Assembly: GCA_003506735.1 (NCBI GenBank)
Contig: DNYS01000032.1
Span: 3,399-10,338 of the forward strand
Direction: 5' to 3'
Length of the DNA: 6,940 nucleotides
Source of the DNA: Nitrospinota bacterium
Lineage (GTDB): Bacteria > UBA8248
The stretch's first letter is position 1. Each line of letters opens with the position of its first letter. Positions 1-6,369 of this stretch are shown piece after piece. The notes below the pieces were generated by a model. It did no database searches, was not told the origin of the DNA, and saw only the letters and a program-made list of their open reading frames with translations. The translations under genes and the position numbers were made by a program.

Positions 1-1245
1 GGGCTTTGGCGGCCCGCCTGGGGCATGGTTCTGGGCGCGGGGATTCTGGCCACGCTGACGGTCGAGGTGTCGGCGGGCTCAGAGGTGTCCGTTTCCGCCG
101 CCAAGCTCACCCTCCTCGCCATGGTCCTTCTGGGAGCCCTGAACGCGAAAAAAATTTTCCGGAACCCCCCTCCGCTTCTCGTTCCGTGGCTGGCCTATCT
201 CGGCGCCTCGGCGGTTTCGGGCGTTTTGGCGGGTATGCCGATGGGAGCCGTGTGGTCCGTAGGCGAAGCGGGAGTCATATTCCTCGTTTTCGCGGCCGCC
301 GCCGGAATCATCCGGGATGATGCTTCGAGGCGGTCGCTCTCGTGGGTTCTGGCCCTGGCCGGAGCCCTGGTGGCGGCCTTATGGCTTCTCCAGGTGGGCA
401 TTGGGAGTTGGGCCGGGGTGCAGCTTCCCCTAGCGGTTCGAGTCGGCGTCGAGAAGGGACCCTCTTTTTACCGCGGGTCGGTGTTTGCCCATCAAAATTT
501 CCTCGCCGCCTTTTTTCTGTTGACGGGCGGAATTTTTTTCGCGCTGCTTCCTCGGTCCGGGAAGGGCGGGAAAAACTTCCTGATGGCGGGGGGAATCGTT
601 ACCTGGGCGATCCTTTTTATGCTGGGATCCATCGGTGCCCTCGTGGGGCTGTGCGGCGCCGTGTTGCTGGGAGCCATCTTGTTCGGCAATCGATGGCAGA
701 AATATGCGGCCCGCATCGGATTGGTTTCGCTGATCGCCATAGTGGCGGCGACTACGCTGACCTCTTCGGACTGGAACAAATCGCTTCGGCTCACGCCGGA
801 TTCGGTCCAGGTGCGGGTGTACGCTATCCGGTTGGGCCTGCGGTCCTGGATGGCACATCCCGTCTTCGGTTCGGGTCCGGGGTCGTTCGAGAAAGAGGTG
901 CTTCGCCTGGAGAAAAAAACCTCCTCCAAGCTCCCCTATTTCAGAAACGATAAAAATACGTCCCTTTCCGCACATAACGTGTATCTCAGAAATTTCGTCG
1001 AAAGAGGCGCCGCCGGGGGGCTCGCCTTCGTATTTCTGATCCTTTCGTATCTATATGGAATTTTCCGTTATTCCGGGGCCGACGGCCGCCGGATTCCCTG
1101 GATATTTATCGGCCTCGCCGCGTTCGCCTTGAGCGGCTTATTCGAGGAGGTGTTTTCGTACAGCAGCCTTCATGCGCTCTTCTGGACCATCGGCGGAGCC
1201 TATCTCGGCATCGATGCCGGTGAGCGCACCGGCAACACGGGGTGA
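1..1245 (+). CDS. O-antigen ligase / Wzy-type polymerase family membrane protein (5' end possibly outside window)
   Basis: The product is a polytopic membrane protein. From the first in-window ATG at 25 it has 406 residues, but the frame is open to base 1 and no clear ribosome site precedes that ATG, so the true start may lie further left. About 11-12 hydrophobic segments are visible. A long hydrophilic loop (roughly residues 248-322) before the last three segments carries the family signature: HPVFGSGPGSF, then SAHNVYLRNFVERG with the His of the HN pair at residue 317 (codon 973-975). In the WaaL/Wzy family the large periplasmic loop holds the catalytic Arg/His residues that transfer or polymerise undecaprenyl-linked glycan at the outer face of the inner membrane. 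Family membership is well supported. Whether it is a ligase or a polymerase, and for which glycan, cannot be told. The gene runs convergently into the methyltransferase. Confidence 0.88.
   Translation, partial: GLWRPAWGMVLGAGILATLTVEVSAGSEVSVSAAKLTLLAMVLLGALNAKKIFRNPPPLLVPWLAYLGASAVSGVLAGMPMGAVWSVGEAGVIFLVFAAAAGIIRDDASRRSLSWVLALAGALVAALWLLQVGIGSWAGVQLPLAVRVGVEKGPSFYRGSVFAHQNFLAAFFLLTGGIFFALLPRSGKGGKNFLMAGGIVTWAILFMLGSIGALVGLCGAVLLGAILFGNRWQKYAARIGLVSLIAIVAATTLTSSDWNKSLRLTPDSVQVRVYAIRLGLRSWMAHPVFGSGPGSFEKEVLRLEKKTSSKLPYFRNDKNTSLSAHNVYLRNFVERGAAGGLAFVFLILSYLYGIFRYSGADGRRIPWIFIGLAAFALSGLFEEVFSYSSLHALFWTIGGAYLGIDAGERTGNTG
1215..1234. repeat. GC-rich inverted repeat at the 3' end of the ligase gene
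   Basis: TGCCGGT (1215-1221) and ACCGGCA (1228-1234) form a perfect 7-bp stem with a 6-base loop. It overlaps a perfect 12-base palindrome GGCATCGATGCC (1207-1218). It sits inside the last codons of the ligase gene, close to the convergent junction. It could slow transcription, but no T-run follows on either strand, so calling it a terminator would be guesswork. Confidence 0.3.
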
Positions 1246-1331
1246 CGAATCCCACGAGGCCCGCCGAATGCAGGTCATCCGCATTTCCCGGAAGAGCCTC
1301 CGAAATTTGCCCGCCGGCATAACTCTTCCCG

Positions 1332-1347
1332 GCAACCTGCCGGTTGC
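1332..1347 (-). terminator. Possible hairpin directly after the methyltransferase stop
   Basis: On the minus strand the restored methyltransferase stop codon (1350-1348) is followed at once by GCAACC GGCA GGTTGC, a perfect 6-bp stem with a 4-base loop. An alternative stem, CCGGCA with TGCCGG (1329-1334 / 1338-1343), is mutually exclusive with it. The position is right for a terminator between convergent genes, but there is no U-tract, so only a weak or factor-dependent role is plausible. The rest of the 1246-1347 gap holds nothing else recognisable. Confidence 0.3.
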
Positions 1348-2145
1348 TTATCCAGTCCGCCGGAATACGAACTCGTTGTTCCCGAGACCTCGGGTCTTGG
1401 TCATCTTTTGCAGGACAAATCCATTTTTTTGGTAGAATTCGCAAATATCTTCCGGCTTCGCCGTCTCGAACGGATAGCCTCCAATCCAGTCGATCCAGTC
1501 GTGATATACCGACATTCCCCGCTTCCGCTTGTAGGCCCGAAACTCCCCCCCATGGGATGCCGTGCCGGACGATGCCGGCGGCCGCGGTGCGCAAAAAGAA
1601 ATAGGGGACGAACAGGGCGGTCATGAGCGCCTTGCCCAAAGGACCGGAATTATAGGCCCGCTTCATTTTTGTCCAGAAGGCGGAAACAACTCCCTGGTCA
1701 TTGTAGAGCGCGATGAATAACAGACCACCCGGTTTCGTGGGTTTTTGCGCCAAGTTCAGCGCCCGCCACATATCGCCGGTATGGTGGAGAACCCCCCATG
1801 AGTAAACGATATCGAACTGGTCCAGCGACATCATGTATTTTTCGTCCAGGGCGAAGCCTCGTTCGACGGTCCAGCCGCCGGTCTCGGGATGATATCGATT
1901 ATTGAGCTCTAAAGTGCACGCCACCGAGTTTTCATCATAATCGAAGGAATGGACCCTGGCGCCGAGATTCTTCGCGGCGAGGCTGAACAGCCCGCTTCCC
2001 GAGCCGATATCCAGAAAGGATTTTCCCTCCAAGGAAGGCAGATTCATCATTTCGCGCAGGGAGGCCTCGGCTTCCTGAATTCGCTCTTCGGTCAAGACGG
2101 ACAGAAACCGGCTCCAGTTTTCCCGAACGGAAATCGAGGTTCCAT
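1348..2145 (-). pseudogene. Class I SAM-dependent methyltransferase, reading frame broken at two homopolymers
   Basis: With both breaks repaired this is a 265-residue Rossmann-fold methyltransferase. Motif I is FLDIGSGSGLFSLAA (about residues 44-58), then SFDYDENSVACT for the adenosine-binding acid, then FDIVYSWGVLHHTG and GGLLFIALYNDQG. The start is taken as ATG at 2145-2143, preceded by GAAAGGA five bases upstream, giving MEPRFPFG. The downstream frame picks up as ENWSRFLSVLTEERI after one base apparently lost in the GGGAAAA run (2118-2124). A second break is one extra base in a run of seven (1545-1551). Removing it restores EFRAYKRKRGMSVYHDWIDW and a family-like end, NNEFVFRRTG, stopping at 1348. 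As read, the frame instead runs on to 1106 with an arginine-rich nonsense tail over the ligase gene. The substrate is unknown; the neighbour suggests glycan or lipid modification. It may be a real pseudogene or an intact gene with sequencing errors. Confidence 0.8.
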
Positions 2146-2642
2146 CAAAATCCTTTCCACCCTTTCTTGACTACTGCCGTGATTCGTTTAGCGATCGAGC
2201 ACTCGGATGTTTCTTGCCGGCCGTTCTCCTCAAATCGTTCGGTCCAGAGGTCCCGTCTCATCGGCGGACAATAGGTCCATCGAAATGCTCCAGGACCCGG
2301 CATCGAATGGCGTTCCAGCGTCTTCCACCCGCCCCGGGTGGTGTATATGAAATTTATACACCGGGCCTCATCGAAATCCGAAGGCGAAAACGGAAAGGCC
2401 GGGTTTTCGGCGGTGGCCTTCCTTCGCTCGACCCACAGCGGAGAAACCCGCTCCGGACGGGGGAATAACCGCGTTGGCCGTGGCCTGCCGGCGTTGGCTC
2501 CCTTCACCACTCCGGCCTCCCGGTGGATTTTCGTCCCGCCGGAGGGATCGAGCCCCGGGCTCCGGGCCGAACCGGCGTATTGTCCGCCCCAGAAATTCGG
2601 AATGATTCGCGGGCCAGATAAGACAAACGGCATACTTTCCAT
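2145..2642 (-). CDS. Unrecognised open frame upstream of the methyltransferase (doubtful)
   Basis: This 165-codon frame is one I cannot assign to a family. In favour: its TGA stop (2147-2145) shares its A with the ATG of the methyltransferase (TGATG), as in translationally coupled genes. Its second half contains GGWKTLE followed by AFRWT, which vaguely recalls a G-W-x3-E ... F-R-W-T pattern I associate with envelope-glycan proteins (recollection only). It ends with the basic stretch VVKKGWKGF. Against: the first half is low-complexity (Pro/Arg/Gly), there is no good ribosome site, an AT-rich palindrome with rare ATA codons lies inside it, and its start abuts the divergent promoter of the selenoprotein gene. 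It could be the degraded 3' end of an older gene. If it is not coding, the stretch 2146-2619 is simply a long intergenic region. Confidence 0.25.
   Translation of the reverse strand: MESMPFVLSGPRIIPNFWGGQYAGSARSPGLDPSGGTKIHREAGVVKGANAGRPRPTRLFPRPERVSPLWVERRKATAENPAFPFSPSDFDEARCINFIYTTRGGWKTLERHSMPGPGAFRWTYCPPMRRDLWTERFEENGRQETSECSIAKRITAVVKKGWKGF
2340..2362. repeat. Perfect AT-rich 8-bp inverted repeat, operator-like
   Basis: GGTGTATA (2340-2347), a 7-base spacer TGAAATT, then TATACACC (2355-2362) form a perfect dyad in an otherwise GC-rich area, with G/C-rich flanks that partly extend the symmetry. The 23-base span and the AT-rich arms fit a dimeric repressor site. It lies about 195 bases upstream of the methyltransferase start and about 335 bases upstream of the selenoprotein start. 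It could instead form an RNA hairpin. No regulator is encoded in the window. Confidence 0.4.
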
Positions 2643-2649
2643 TTATAAT
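2620..2649 (+). promoter_or_regulatory. Putative sigma70-type promoter for the selenoprotein gene
   Basis: A perfect TATAAT (2644-2649) lies 18 bases downstream of AAGACA (2620-2625), which matches four of six -35 consensus positions. It stands in an AT-rich island just before the gene at 2696. A ribosome site GGAGG at 2682-2686 follows, nine bases before the ATG. The -10 match is strong and the -35 moderate. The promoter would also serve the flavoprotein and Mo-enzyme genes if they are co-transcribed. Confidence 0.5.
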
Positions 2650-2695
2650 AAGGGAATAAAATTTTACCTATTGCTAAAATCGGAGGGCGAAAAAT

Positions 2696-3319
2696 ATGGA
2701 AAAAGAGGAAATTTTCGACCGGCCGCCGGGGCCGCTGGGCGGATTGTGGAGCGTTTATTACATCGACGCGTGGAAGTTTCTCATACGCCAGTTTCAAGGC
2801 TTCCGCCATGTACGAAAAGAAGCTTTCAAGAATACGCTCAAGCCGGGCACTCCCATGCCTCCCGTCATGCTGCGGGCCACCGACGACACCGAATTCAATC
2901 TTTCGGATTTTCACGGCAAGAAAAACATCGTCATCGAGTTCGGAGCCATCACCTGACCCCCCTACCGCCGGCAGGTGGCCGGCGTAGAGAATTTGCGCGA
3001 AAAATACAAGGACAAGAACGTGGAATTCTTTGTCGTGTATTCCAAGGAACCGCACGCTGGAGAGAGGAGGTATTTCAAGAAGTACCAACAACATTCCTCC
3101 TACGAGCATAAGAAAAGCTATGCCGGTGAATTGGTTCAGGAGTTCGGGATGAAGGTTCCGGTTCTCATCGACGATTTGGACGAAGCCGTCGTGCAGGCCT
3201 TCGGGCGGATGCCCAATATGACCTTCGTTGTCAATAAACAAGGGAAGATCGCCTACAAGGCGGATTGGATGGAAGCCTCGCGAATCTCGGAAATTCTGGA
3301 CGAACTCCTCGCGGAATAA
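2696..3319 (+). CDS. Deiodinase-like thioredoxin-fold selenoprotein (in-frame TGA read as selenocysteine)
   Basis: The full product is 207 residues with selenocysteine at position 87 (TGA 2954-2956). The same frame is open on both sides and codes for one continuous fold. Before the TGA: KPGTPMPPVMLRATDD, LSDFHGKKNIVIEFGAIT. After it: PPYRRQVAGVENLREKY, VEFFVVYSKEPHAGE (His120), KVPVLIDDLDEAVVQAFG, then MPNMTFVVNKQGKIAYKADW. This order of thioredoxin-fold strands matches the iodothyronine deiodinase family (PF00837-like), where animal enzymes have FGSCT-U-PPF, a Y-I-x-E-A-H segment with a functional His, and a proline-containing strand before the last sheet. The active residue sits exactly where family members carry Sec. 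There are no cysteines anywhere, no signal peptide and no clear membrane anchor, so a cytoplasmic selenol enzyme is inferred. GGAGG at 2682-2686 supports the start. The substrate is unknown; peroxide or thiol redox chemistry or reductive dehalogenation are possibilities. A nonsense mutation is the alternative. Confidence 0.85.
2954..2956 (+). other. TGA codon predicted to insert selenocysteine (Sec87)
   Basis: The codon lies in frame between FGAIT and PPYR, the most conserved redox motif of the protein, and coding character is unbroken on both sides. Automatic translation would stop here and call an 86-residue product plus a separate downstream fragment starting at an internal GTG (2975). That GTG has no ribosome site of its own and would begin in the middle of an active-site helix. 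Confidence 0.83.
2962..2987 (+). promoter_or_regulatory. Putative bacterial SECIS hairpin
   Basis: The 5' arm CTAC-C-GCCGG (2962-2971, C2966 bulged) pairs with CCGGCGTAG (2979-2987). This gives a 9-bp stem with one bulge and a 7-base loop CAGGTGG (2972-2978) containing adjacent guanosines at 2974-2975. The loop begins 16 bases after the TGA. Bacterial SECIS elements lie within the coding region just downstream of the UGA, with a short apical loop containing a G near its 5' side for SelB binding, so position and shape fit. The bulged base is C rather than the U of E. coli fdhF. Confidence 0.65.
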
Positions 3320-3364
3320 GAAGCGCGCCGGGAGGCAGTGGGGTTTGGAGGCGGACGGTTTTGG

Positions 3365-3381
3365 GGACCTGACGGCGGTCC
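3365..3381 (+). terminator. Weak hairpin between the selenoprotein and flavoprotein genes
   Basis: GGACC (3365-3369) and GGTCC (3377-3381) make a 5-bp stem with a 7-base loop, followed by GATTTC rather than a T-run. A second short hairpin, GGGC-ATGA-GCCC, lies at 3445-3456. Neither is a convincing terminator. The 169-base gap (3320-3488) otherwise holds only the ribosome site of the next gene. Confidence 0.2.
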
Positions 3382-3488
3382 GATTTCAAACATGGCGGAA
3401 ATGACGTTCCACCGGCCTTTGGTTTCTTGATAAAAAATGAATCCGGGCATGAGCCCCGAAAGAAGTTTTCCGATTCGAGGAGAAAACC

Positions 3489-3911
3489 ATGGATTTCGAA
3501 GAAGCCCGTCTTTTCCTGGAGCGCAATCATCGTTGCGTCGTTACCACGCACCGGCCCGGCGGCGCCGCACACTCCAGCATCGTCGTGTGCGGTGCCTATC
3601 AGGGCCAGGCGGCTTTCGTCTCCGTTCACCCCCATTCGGTTAAGGTACGCAACCTGCGCGCCGACCCCCGCTGTACGGTTTTAGCGGTGACAGACGACTG
3701 GCGCAGCTTTGTCGTCGTCGAGGGCGAGGCGAGCCTGTACGACTATGGCAATACGGACTCCGAAGAGATCCGTTTGCTCCTCCGCGAAGTCTTCCGGGCC
3801 TGCGGGGATGAGGATCATTCCGATTGGGAGAAATACGACCGGGCGATGCGGGATCGGGAAGCCGTTGTCGTGCTGGTCCACCCCCGGAAAGTCTATGGGC
3901 TGCTGCGCTAG
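3489..3911 (+). CDS. PPOX-class (pyridoxamine-phosphate-oxidase-fold) flavin/F420-binding protein
   Basis: The 140-residue product has the compact split-barrel layout of small FMN- or F420-binding oxidoreductases. FLERNHRCVVTTHRPGG opens the first strands (residues 9-25), and SSIVV and AAFVSVHPHS form the next ones. KVRNLRADPRCTVLAV (52-67) is the family's K-x-x-N-L-x-x-D-P-x segment that contacts the cofactor phosphate. FVVVEGEA follows, and VVLVHPRKVYGLLR is the closing strand. GAGGAG at 3477-3482, six bases before the ATG, supports the start. It follows the selenoprotein by 169 bases and precedes the Mo enzyme by 93, all on one strand. The cofactor (FMN, F420 or haem-type use) and substrate cannot be decided from sequence alone; a redox or biliverdin/quinone reductase-like role is typical of the family. 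Confidence 0.82.
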   Translation: MDFEEARLFLERNHRCVVTTHRPGGAAHSSIVVCGAYQGQAAFVSVHPHSVKVRNLRADPRCTVLAVTDDWRSFVVVEGEASLYDYGNTDSEEIRLLLREVFRACGDEDHSDWEKYDRAMRDREAVVVLVHPRKVYGLLR

Positions 3912-4004
3912 GCGGTTCCCCGGGAAAGTGTGTGGTAATGTGAACGGGTCGGCCATGAAGGCGGACCTGTCAACCGAAGAGAGTATTCGAGGAAATTTTC
4001 ACGG

Positions 4005-6290
4005 ATGAGCGACAACGGCGCCCGTAAAGCCTTTACCATTTGCGCGCCGCACTGCGGCAATTTCCCGTGCAGCTTTGCCGTCGAGGCGAACGGGGAAGGC
4101 ATCGCCTCGTTCAGGGCCAATCCGGCCATGCGGATCAAGCCGTGCATCAAAGGGTTCCAGATTCCCGACCGCTACAACCACTCCGACCGGCTGCTCTACC
4201 CCTTGAAGCGCGTCGGCGAGAAAGGCTCCGGCCCCGGCGGCGCGAACCGCTTCGAGCGCACCTCGTGGGACGAAGCTCTCGATCTGGTGGCCCGGGGCCT
4301 CGAGGCCGCCAAGGCGAAGGGCGGCAACGAATCCGTCATGATGTATCACTACGCCTCCCAGCACACGATGCCGGGCGGCCGCGACGGGAACCCGGCCACC
4401 ATCATGCGGCTGCTCAACATGTGGGGCGGCGCCATCCAGCCCTACCTGCGGGGGAGCCTCTGCTGGAAGGCATTTCTCGGCGGAAGCGCGGACGTGTTCG
4501 GCCACTGGCAGATTCGCAACCGCCCGAACGCGGACTGCGACTGGATCGTCATCTGGGGGAACAACCCCGTCGAGACCGGCTACCGCGGGCTCATGCAGTC
4601 TCTTCAGGAGGCCAAGCGCGGCGGCACGCGCTTCATCGCCGTCGATCCGATGCGCACCCGCTCGGTGAACCGGTTCGCCGACCGCCACGTTCCCATCCGC
4701 CCCTCGACCGATACCGCCCTCGCGCTGGCCGTCCTCCGGCACATGCTGGCAGAAGGCGCCGCCGACGAGGATTTCCTGCGAAAAAGGACAAACGCCCCCT
4801 TTCTCGTCAACGAAGAGGACGGCGCTTTTCTCACCGCACCGGACGGCACGCCCCTCGCCTGGGACGAGGCCGCCGGCGAGGCCCGGCCCTTCGGCGCCTG
4901 TGAGCGCCCCGCCCTGTATGGAAGTTTCCAGGCTGGCGGCAAAGCCTGCCGGACGGCATTCGATCATCTTCGCGCGGCGGCCGAACCCTGGACGCCCGCG
5001 CGCGCGGCGAAAGAATGCGGCGTCAGCGAAGAGGATGTCCGTGCCATCGCCGGGGCCGTGCGAAAGGGAAAGGTCGTCGTCTACTACGGCGCCTACCAGC
5101 GCACCGTCCACGGCGAGCAGGCCGTCCGTGCGCTGCATATCCTGAACCTCGTAACGGGCGGCTTCGGCGGTGTCCTGCGCCACGGTGGCGCGAGCGATAG
5201 CTTCCAGCTCCCCCGCGCCACCGACGCCGGACTTGCCGACGTAGTGGCCTCCCGCTGGGGCGTTCCCAATCTCGTCCAGCGGACCGTGCCCGTCGGCCAG
5301 ATCGCCGAAGCCATCCTGAATCCCGGCGCCCACGGCGGACCGATTCACGCGGCACTCGTTATGTGGGGCAATCCTGTGGGCCAGGCGGGCGACGCCCACA
5401 AGACCGAGCGCGCACTGCGCGCGCTGGATTTTTGCGCCGTCTCGGACATCTTCATGACGCCCACGGCGAAATGCGCCGACGTGGTCCTCCCGGCTTCGAC
5501 ATGGCTCGAACGCTGCGCCATCACGGAGGGCCTCGAAACGGGGGCCACCTTCTTCCACCTGATCCCCGAGATCGCTCCGCGCCACGTCGTCATGTTCTCG
5601 AGCGGGGCGATGCCCCAGCGCGGGGAGTCGCTGGACGACTTCGAGATCGTCTGCCGTCTGGCGGAGAAAATGGGCTACGGAGATCACTTCCCGTGGAAGA
5701 GTTCGCGCGAATGGGTCGAGGAACTCGTGGCTGCGGCGCGGCAGGATGAGCGTTTCCCCTGGTTCCGCGATCTGACGATGGAGAAACTCGAAGCCGAGGG
5801 CATGGTCATCCTCGACATTCCCGAGCCCGAAAACTCTTGGGACCTGCAGACGCCCCAGGGGCGGGCCCGGCTCTACTTCGAGGGCAAGAAAACGCCGGTG
5901 CCCACCTACATACCGCCGGATGAAGTCGCGCAAAAGGGCGGGCGAAAACCGCTCCAGCTCATCACTCCGAAGACCTATTTCCGGGCGAGTTCGACCTTCA
6001 ACAACGCGGAGAAGCTCTTGCGAGGGGACTGGAACGTTGCCACCCTGAACCCCGCCGACGCCGGCGCGCGCGGCATCTCGGCGGGCGATCGAATCCGCAT
6101 TTACAACGGCTTCGGCGAGACGGCCTACCGGGCAAAGGTCAGCGAAGACATCCGCCCCGGCGTGGTCCACATCCCGGCGGGAGGCCTGCCCGAGCAAGGG
6201 GCCGCGAATCACCTCACCGGCGATGCGCTCTCCGAGTACGAAAACGCCGCCCAGAACAGTTATTCGGTGGAGGTGGAAAAAGCGGGGTAA
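4005..6290 (+). CDS. Molybdopterin-dependent oxidoreductase, DMSO-reductase superfamily, catalytic subunit
   Basis: The product is a 761-residue bis-MGD enzyme with complete domain order. An N-terminal 4Fe-4S segment has Cys13, Cys17, Cys22 and Cys47 followed by Lys49 (C-I-K-G). The Mo-pterin body covers about residues 60-600, with WGNNPVETGYRG, RFIAVDPMRTRS, ALVMWGNPVGQ and CADVVLPASTWLE. The C-terminal dinucleotide-binding domain begins near residue 649 (PLQLITPKTYFRASSTFNN). GSLCWKAF offers Cys153 (or Ser151) as candidate Mo ligand; no selenocysteine codon is present. There is no twin-arginine signal, so it should be cytoplasmic. No FeS or membrane partner gene is adjacent, so the electron partner is unknown; the upstream flavoprotein is a candidate. 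GAGGAA at 3989-3994, ten bases before ATG, supports the start. The substrate is not identifiable: the family includes formate, thiosulfate, S/N-oxide enzymes and acetylene hydratase-like members. Confidence 0.9.
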   Translation: MSDNGARKAFTICAPHCGNFPCSFAVEANGEGIASFRANPAMRIKPCIKGFQIPDRYNHSDRLLYPLKRVGEKGSGPGGANRFERTSWDEALDLVARGLEAAKAKGGNESVMMYHYASQHTMPGGRDGNPATIMRLLNMWGGAIQPYLRGSLCWKAFLGGSADVFGHWQIRNRPNADCDWIVIWGNNPVETGYRGLMQSLQEAKRGGTRFIAVDPMRTRSVNRFADRHVPIRPSTDTALALAVLRHMLAEGAADEDFLRKRTNAPFLVNEEDGAFLTAPDGTPLAWDEAAGEARPFGACERPALYGSFQAGGKACRTAFDHLRAAAEPWTPARAAKECGVSEEDVRAIAGAVRKGKVVVYYGAYQRTVHGEQAVRALHILNLVTGGFGGVLRHGGASDSFQLPRATDAGLADVVASRWGVPNLVQRTVPVGQIAEAILNPGAHGGPIHAALVMWGNPVGQAGDAHKTERALRALDFCAVSDIFMTPTAKCADVVLPASTWLERCAITEGLETGATFFHLIPEIAPRHVVMFSSGAMPQRGESLDDFEIVCRLAEKMGYGDHFPWKSSREWVEELVAAARQDERFPWFRDLTMEKLEAEGMVILDIPEPENSWDLQTPQGRARLYFEGKKTPVPTYIPPDEVAQKGGRKPLQLITPKTYFRASSTFNNAEKLLRGDWNVATLNPADAGARGISAGDRIRIYNGFGETAYRAKVSEDIRPGVVHIPAGGLPEQGAANHLTGDALSEYENAAQNSYSVEVEKAG

Positions 6291-6369
6291 TCGATTTCAC
6301 GAACGAAACCCGCATCATTTCCGGCCGGCCAGGCGAAAAAAATAAAAAATCTCCAATCCTTTTTCGATT

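Noticed and set aside
1106..1347. C-terminal extension of the methyltransferase overlapping the ligase gene
   Set aside because: The tail is an Arg-rich out-of-frame translation after the homopolymer break. The family-like ending in the other frame stops at 1348.
2504..3241. A 245-codon minus-strand open frame crossing the selenoprotein gene
   Set aside because: The plus strand shows a coherent thioredoxin-fold protein with promoter and ribosome site. The antisense frame has no family resemblance and runs across the promoter region.
2975..3319. A separate 114-residue protein starting at GTG 2975
   Set aside because: It has no ribosome site, starts inside the SECIS loop and within the active-site helix, and is in the same frame as the upstream half. 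It is better explained as the C-terminal part of the selenoprotein.
3916..3926. TTCCC-C-GGGAA dyad just after the flavoprotein stop
   Set aside because: The 5-bp arms with a one-base centre cannot form a hairpin, and the match is short enough to be chance in GC-rich DNA.
3999..6212. A 737-codon open frame on the minus strand, opposite the Mo enzyme
   Set aside because: It is an antisense shadow caused by high GC and strong third-position bias. The plus-strand frame has clear Mo-pterin domains, while this one has Arg/Gly/Ala-rich sequence without recognisable motifs.
6320..6350. CCGGCCGG palindrome next to A-rich runs between the Mo enzyme and the amidase as a terminator
   Set aside because: On the plus strand the palindrome is followed by A, not T. 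On the minus strand the T-run comes before the palindrome, so the order is wrong for intrinsic termination.
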